From an uncultured Prevotella sp. (GTDB lineage Bacteria; Bacteroidota; Bacteroidia; Bacteroidales; Bacteroidaceae), in contig CAMGFM010000008.1 in NCBI GenBank assembly GCA_946055365.1, forward strand, positions 1 through 15,800: a stretch of 15,800 bases of DNA, read 5' to 3'. The translations under genes were made by a program, and so were the position numbers. The notes under the pieces were generated by a model. It ran no database searches and was not told where the DNA came from. It saw nothing but the letters and a program-made list of their open reading frames with translations. Of this stretch, positions 14,644-15,800 are shown piece after piece; within the stretch, counting starts at the first letter, position 1, and each line of letters begins with the position of its first letter.

Positions 14644-15519
14644 TCATTCTTTGCTGTCTTTGCACTTGTCTTTATCGTCCTCGGCAACCTTGGGCTGCGG
14701 AAATCCCTCTGCCACGATGGCATGACGCGGACACGCCTTTTCGCACTTGCGGCACAGGCGGCACTTGTCGGGGTCGATGTGTGCCACGTTGTCCGTGACG
14801 GTTATCGCGTCAAACTTGCACTCTCTGACGCATTTGCCGCAGCCTATGCACGACACGCCGCAGGCCTTGACCACAGCCGCCCCACGGTCGCGGTTGCTGC
14901 ACGCAACGTAAATGCGGCGCGACTTGTTGCCTCTCGGCACTATCTGCAAGATGTTGCGCGGACAGGCCTTGACGCATGAGCCGCAGGCGGTGCAGAGCGA
15001 CGGCGACACTTCGGGAAGGCGCGTGTCGGGATTGATGGTGATGCCGCCAAACGAGCAGGAAGCCTCACAGTCGCCTGCCCCAAGGCAGCCGTAGCTGCAG
15101 GCCGTGTCGCCCGAGCCACACGCATGCATGGCGTGGCAGGTGTGGAGACCGTCATATTCCACCACCCTCGGACGCAACGCACACTCGCCACGGCACATCA
15201 GCGTGGCTATCATGGGCTTGCTTTCCGTGGCTTTCATGCCCAAGAGCGAAGCTATACTGTCCATGGAGCTGCGGTCAGCCACGGGACAAGACAGCCCTTC
15301 GATGCTGCCTCCGTCAGCCGCCTTGACCATTGCCGCCGCCATGCCTGCACATCCCGGGAAGCCACAGCCGCCACAGTTGGCCTGGGGCAGCAAGGCGGCG
15401 ACCTCAGCTATGCGACTGTCTTCCTTTACGGCGAAACGCCTTGAACACACATACAGCACGACGGCCGCCAAGAGAGCTATCGAGCCGAGTATTGCCAATG
15501 AGGTGATGATGAAATACAT
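14644..15519 (-). CDS. rnfB: RnfB, multi-[4Fe-4S] ferredoxin-interacting subunit of the Rnf complex
   Basis: The ATG at 15519 gives 291 residues starting with a membrane helix (MYFIITSLAILGSIALLAAVVLYV), as expected for RnfB. An in-frame GTG at 15639 would add 40 residues of non-conserved sequence before that helix and is rejected. The 4Fe-4S domain ANCGGCGFPGCAG uses Cys49, 52, 57 and 78. A Bacteroidetes-like CSYGCLGAGDCEASC follows (Cys141-155), then three ferredoxin motifs: Cys176-179-182-186, 224-227-230-234 and 253-256-259-263. RnfB accepts electrons from reduced ferredoxin and passes them to the rest of the complex at the cytoplasmic face. The C-terminal tail is charged (KVAEDDKDKCKDSKE). 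It is followed closely by rnfC. The 122-bp gap upstream shows no TAnnTTTG promoter, so the gene may be read through from the gene at the window edge. Confidence 0.95.
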   Translation of the reverse strand: MYFIITSLAILGSIALLAAVVLYVCSRRFAVKEDSRIAEVAALLPQANCGGCGFPGCAGMAAAMVKAADGGSIEGLSCPVADRSSMDSIASLLGMKATESKPMIATLMCRGECALRPRVVEYDGLHTCHAMHACGSGDTACSYGCLGAGDCEASCSFGGITINPDTRLPEVSPSLCTACGSCVKACPRNILQIVPRGNKSRRIYVACSNRDRGAAVVKACGVSCIGCGKCVRECKFDAITVTDNVAHIDPDKCRLCRKCEKACPRHAIVAEGFPQPKVAEDDKDKCKDSKE

Positions 15520-15641
15520 TGTATGCTTGTGTATATATATTATAAATAGGTGTAATCTTGCCTTTGTCTTCTCTTTGTTTTCCTGCCCCGTCTTCCCCTG
15601 AGGGCTACAGGCGTTCTCACCGCCGCCTTGCGCCTGCACGG

Positions 15642-15800
15642 TCAGTCATCCTGAGCCTGTGCAGGATGTGTCTCCATGTCGCCTGCCTGCTCACGGGTCG
15701 TGTCCATAACGCCGCCCGACACTACGTCGTCGGGGCAGAGGGTCACGGCAAAATGGCGGTTGAGCCACCGCCGGGCCGCCACCATCAGCATGTAATAGAC
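15642..15800 (-). CDS. Probable RseC-like (SoxR-reducing-system) protein, C-terminal fragment
   Basis: An open minus-strand frame runs in from the window edge for 52 residues to a TGA at 15644-15642. It starts VYYMLMVAARRWLNRHFAVT, the end of a membrane helix followed by a basic stretch and a short beta segment, then an acidic and polar tail (...CPDDVVSG...HPAQAQDD). This pattern fits the C-terminus of the RseC/MucC-like membrane protein that commonly precedes rnfB in Bacteroidales and is thought to act with Rnf-type complexes in redox control. The call rests on position and this short tail, with most of the protein outside the window. The 122-bp gap to rnfB suggests the same transcription unit. 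Confidence 0.6.
   Translation of the reverse strand, partial: VYYMLMVAARRWLNRHFAVTLCPDDVVSGGVMDTTREQAGDMETHPAQAQDD

Noticed and set aside
15520..15639. N-terminal extension of RnfB from a GTG at 15639
   Set aside because: The added 40 residues are polar and not like any RnfB N-terminus; the ATG at 15519 starts directly at the expected membrane helix.

Overview
The window looks like chromosomal DNA from a member of the Bacteroidales, most likely Prevotella or a close relative (inference). The reasons are a SusC/SusD pair, a PorX-type response regulator with a PglZ-like phosphatase domain, an Rnf operon in the order B-C-D-G-E-A followed by galE, start sites with AU-rich leaders and no clear Shine-Dalgarno, and a promoter of the Bacteroidetes form TTTG-N19-TAnnTTTG. 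No rRNA, tRNA, insertion sequence, prophage or CRISPR array was seen.

Layout. Positions 1-375 (+) are the acidic, Pro-rich C-terminal tail of an unidentified protein. Then come porX (647-2212, +) and tsaE (2465-2878, +). After a convergent junction with two terminators lies a susC-susD pair on the minus strand (8130 down to 3342), with a promoter near 8535-8565 and a leader of about 400 nt. An AT-rich stretch with inverted repeats lies upstream of that promoter. From 15800 down to 9022 the minus strand carries a probable RseC-like C-terminus, rnfB, rnfC, rnfD, rnfG, rnfE, rnfA and galE, closed by a strong intrinsic terminator at 8807-8864.

Function. The Rnf proteins form a membrane complex that couples electron transfer between reduced ferredoxin and NAD+ to ion movement. 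The ferredoxin-like (RnfB), NADH/FMN (RnfC), covalent-FMN (RnfD, RnfG) and membrane (RnfA, RnfE) parts are all present and intact. SusC/SusD form an outer-membrane uptake system of unknown substrate, with no degradative enzyme or regulator beside it. PorX is the receiver/effector of the PorXY system, which in Porphyromonas controls type IX secretion. TsaE helps make the tRNA modification t6A.

The most unusual signal is not a gene. Five separate spacers (439-592, 2219-2460, 3133-3221, 8891-8990, 13118-13240) each hold a degenerate tandem array with a period of 21-22 bp. Three arrays share a dyad core close to AAAGTGNCACTTT, a fourth shares CACTCTGC with one of them, and the longest shows exact 22-bp phasing plus a 66-bp higher-order repeat. 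One array splits the rnf operon between rnfC and rnfD. Another lies between the galE stop codon and its terminator.
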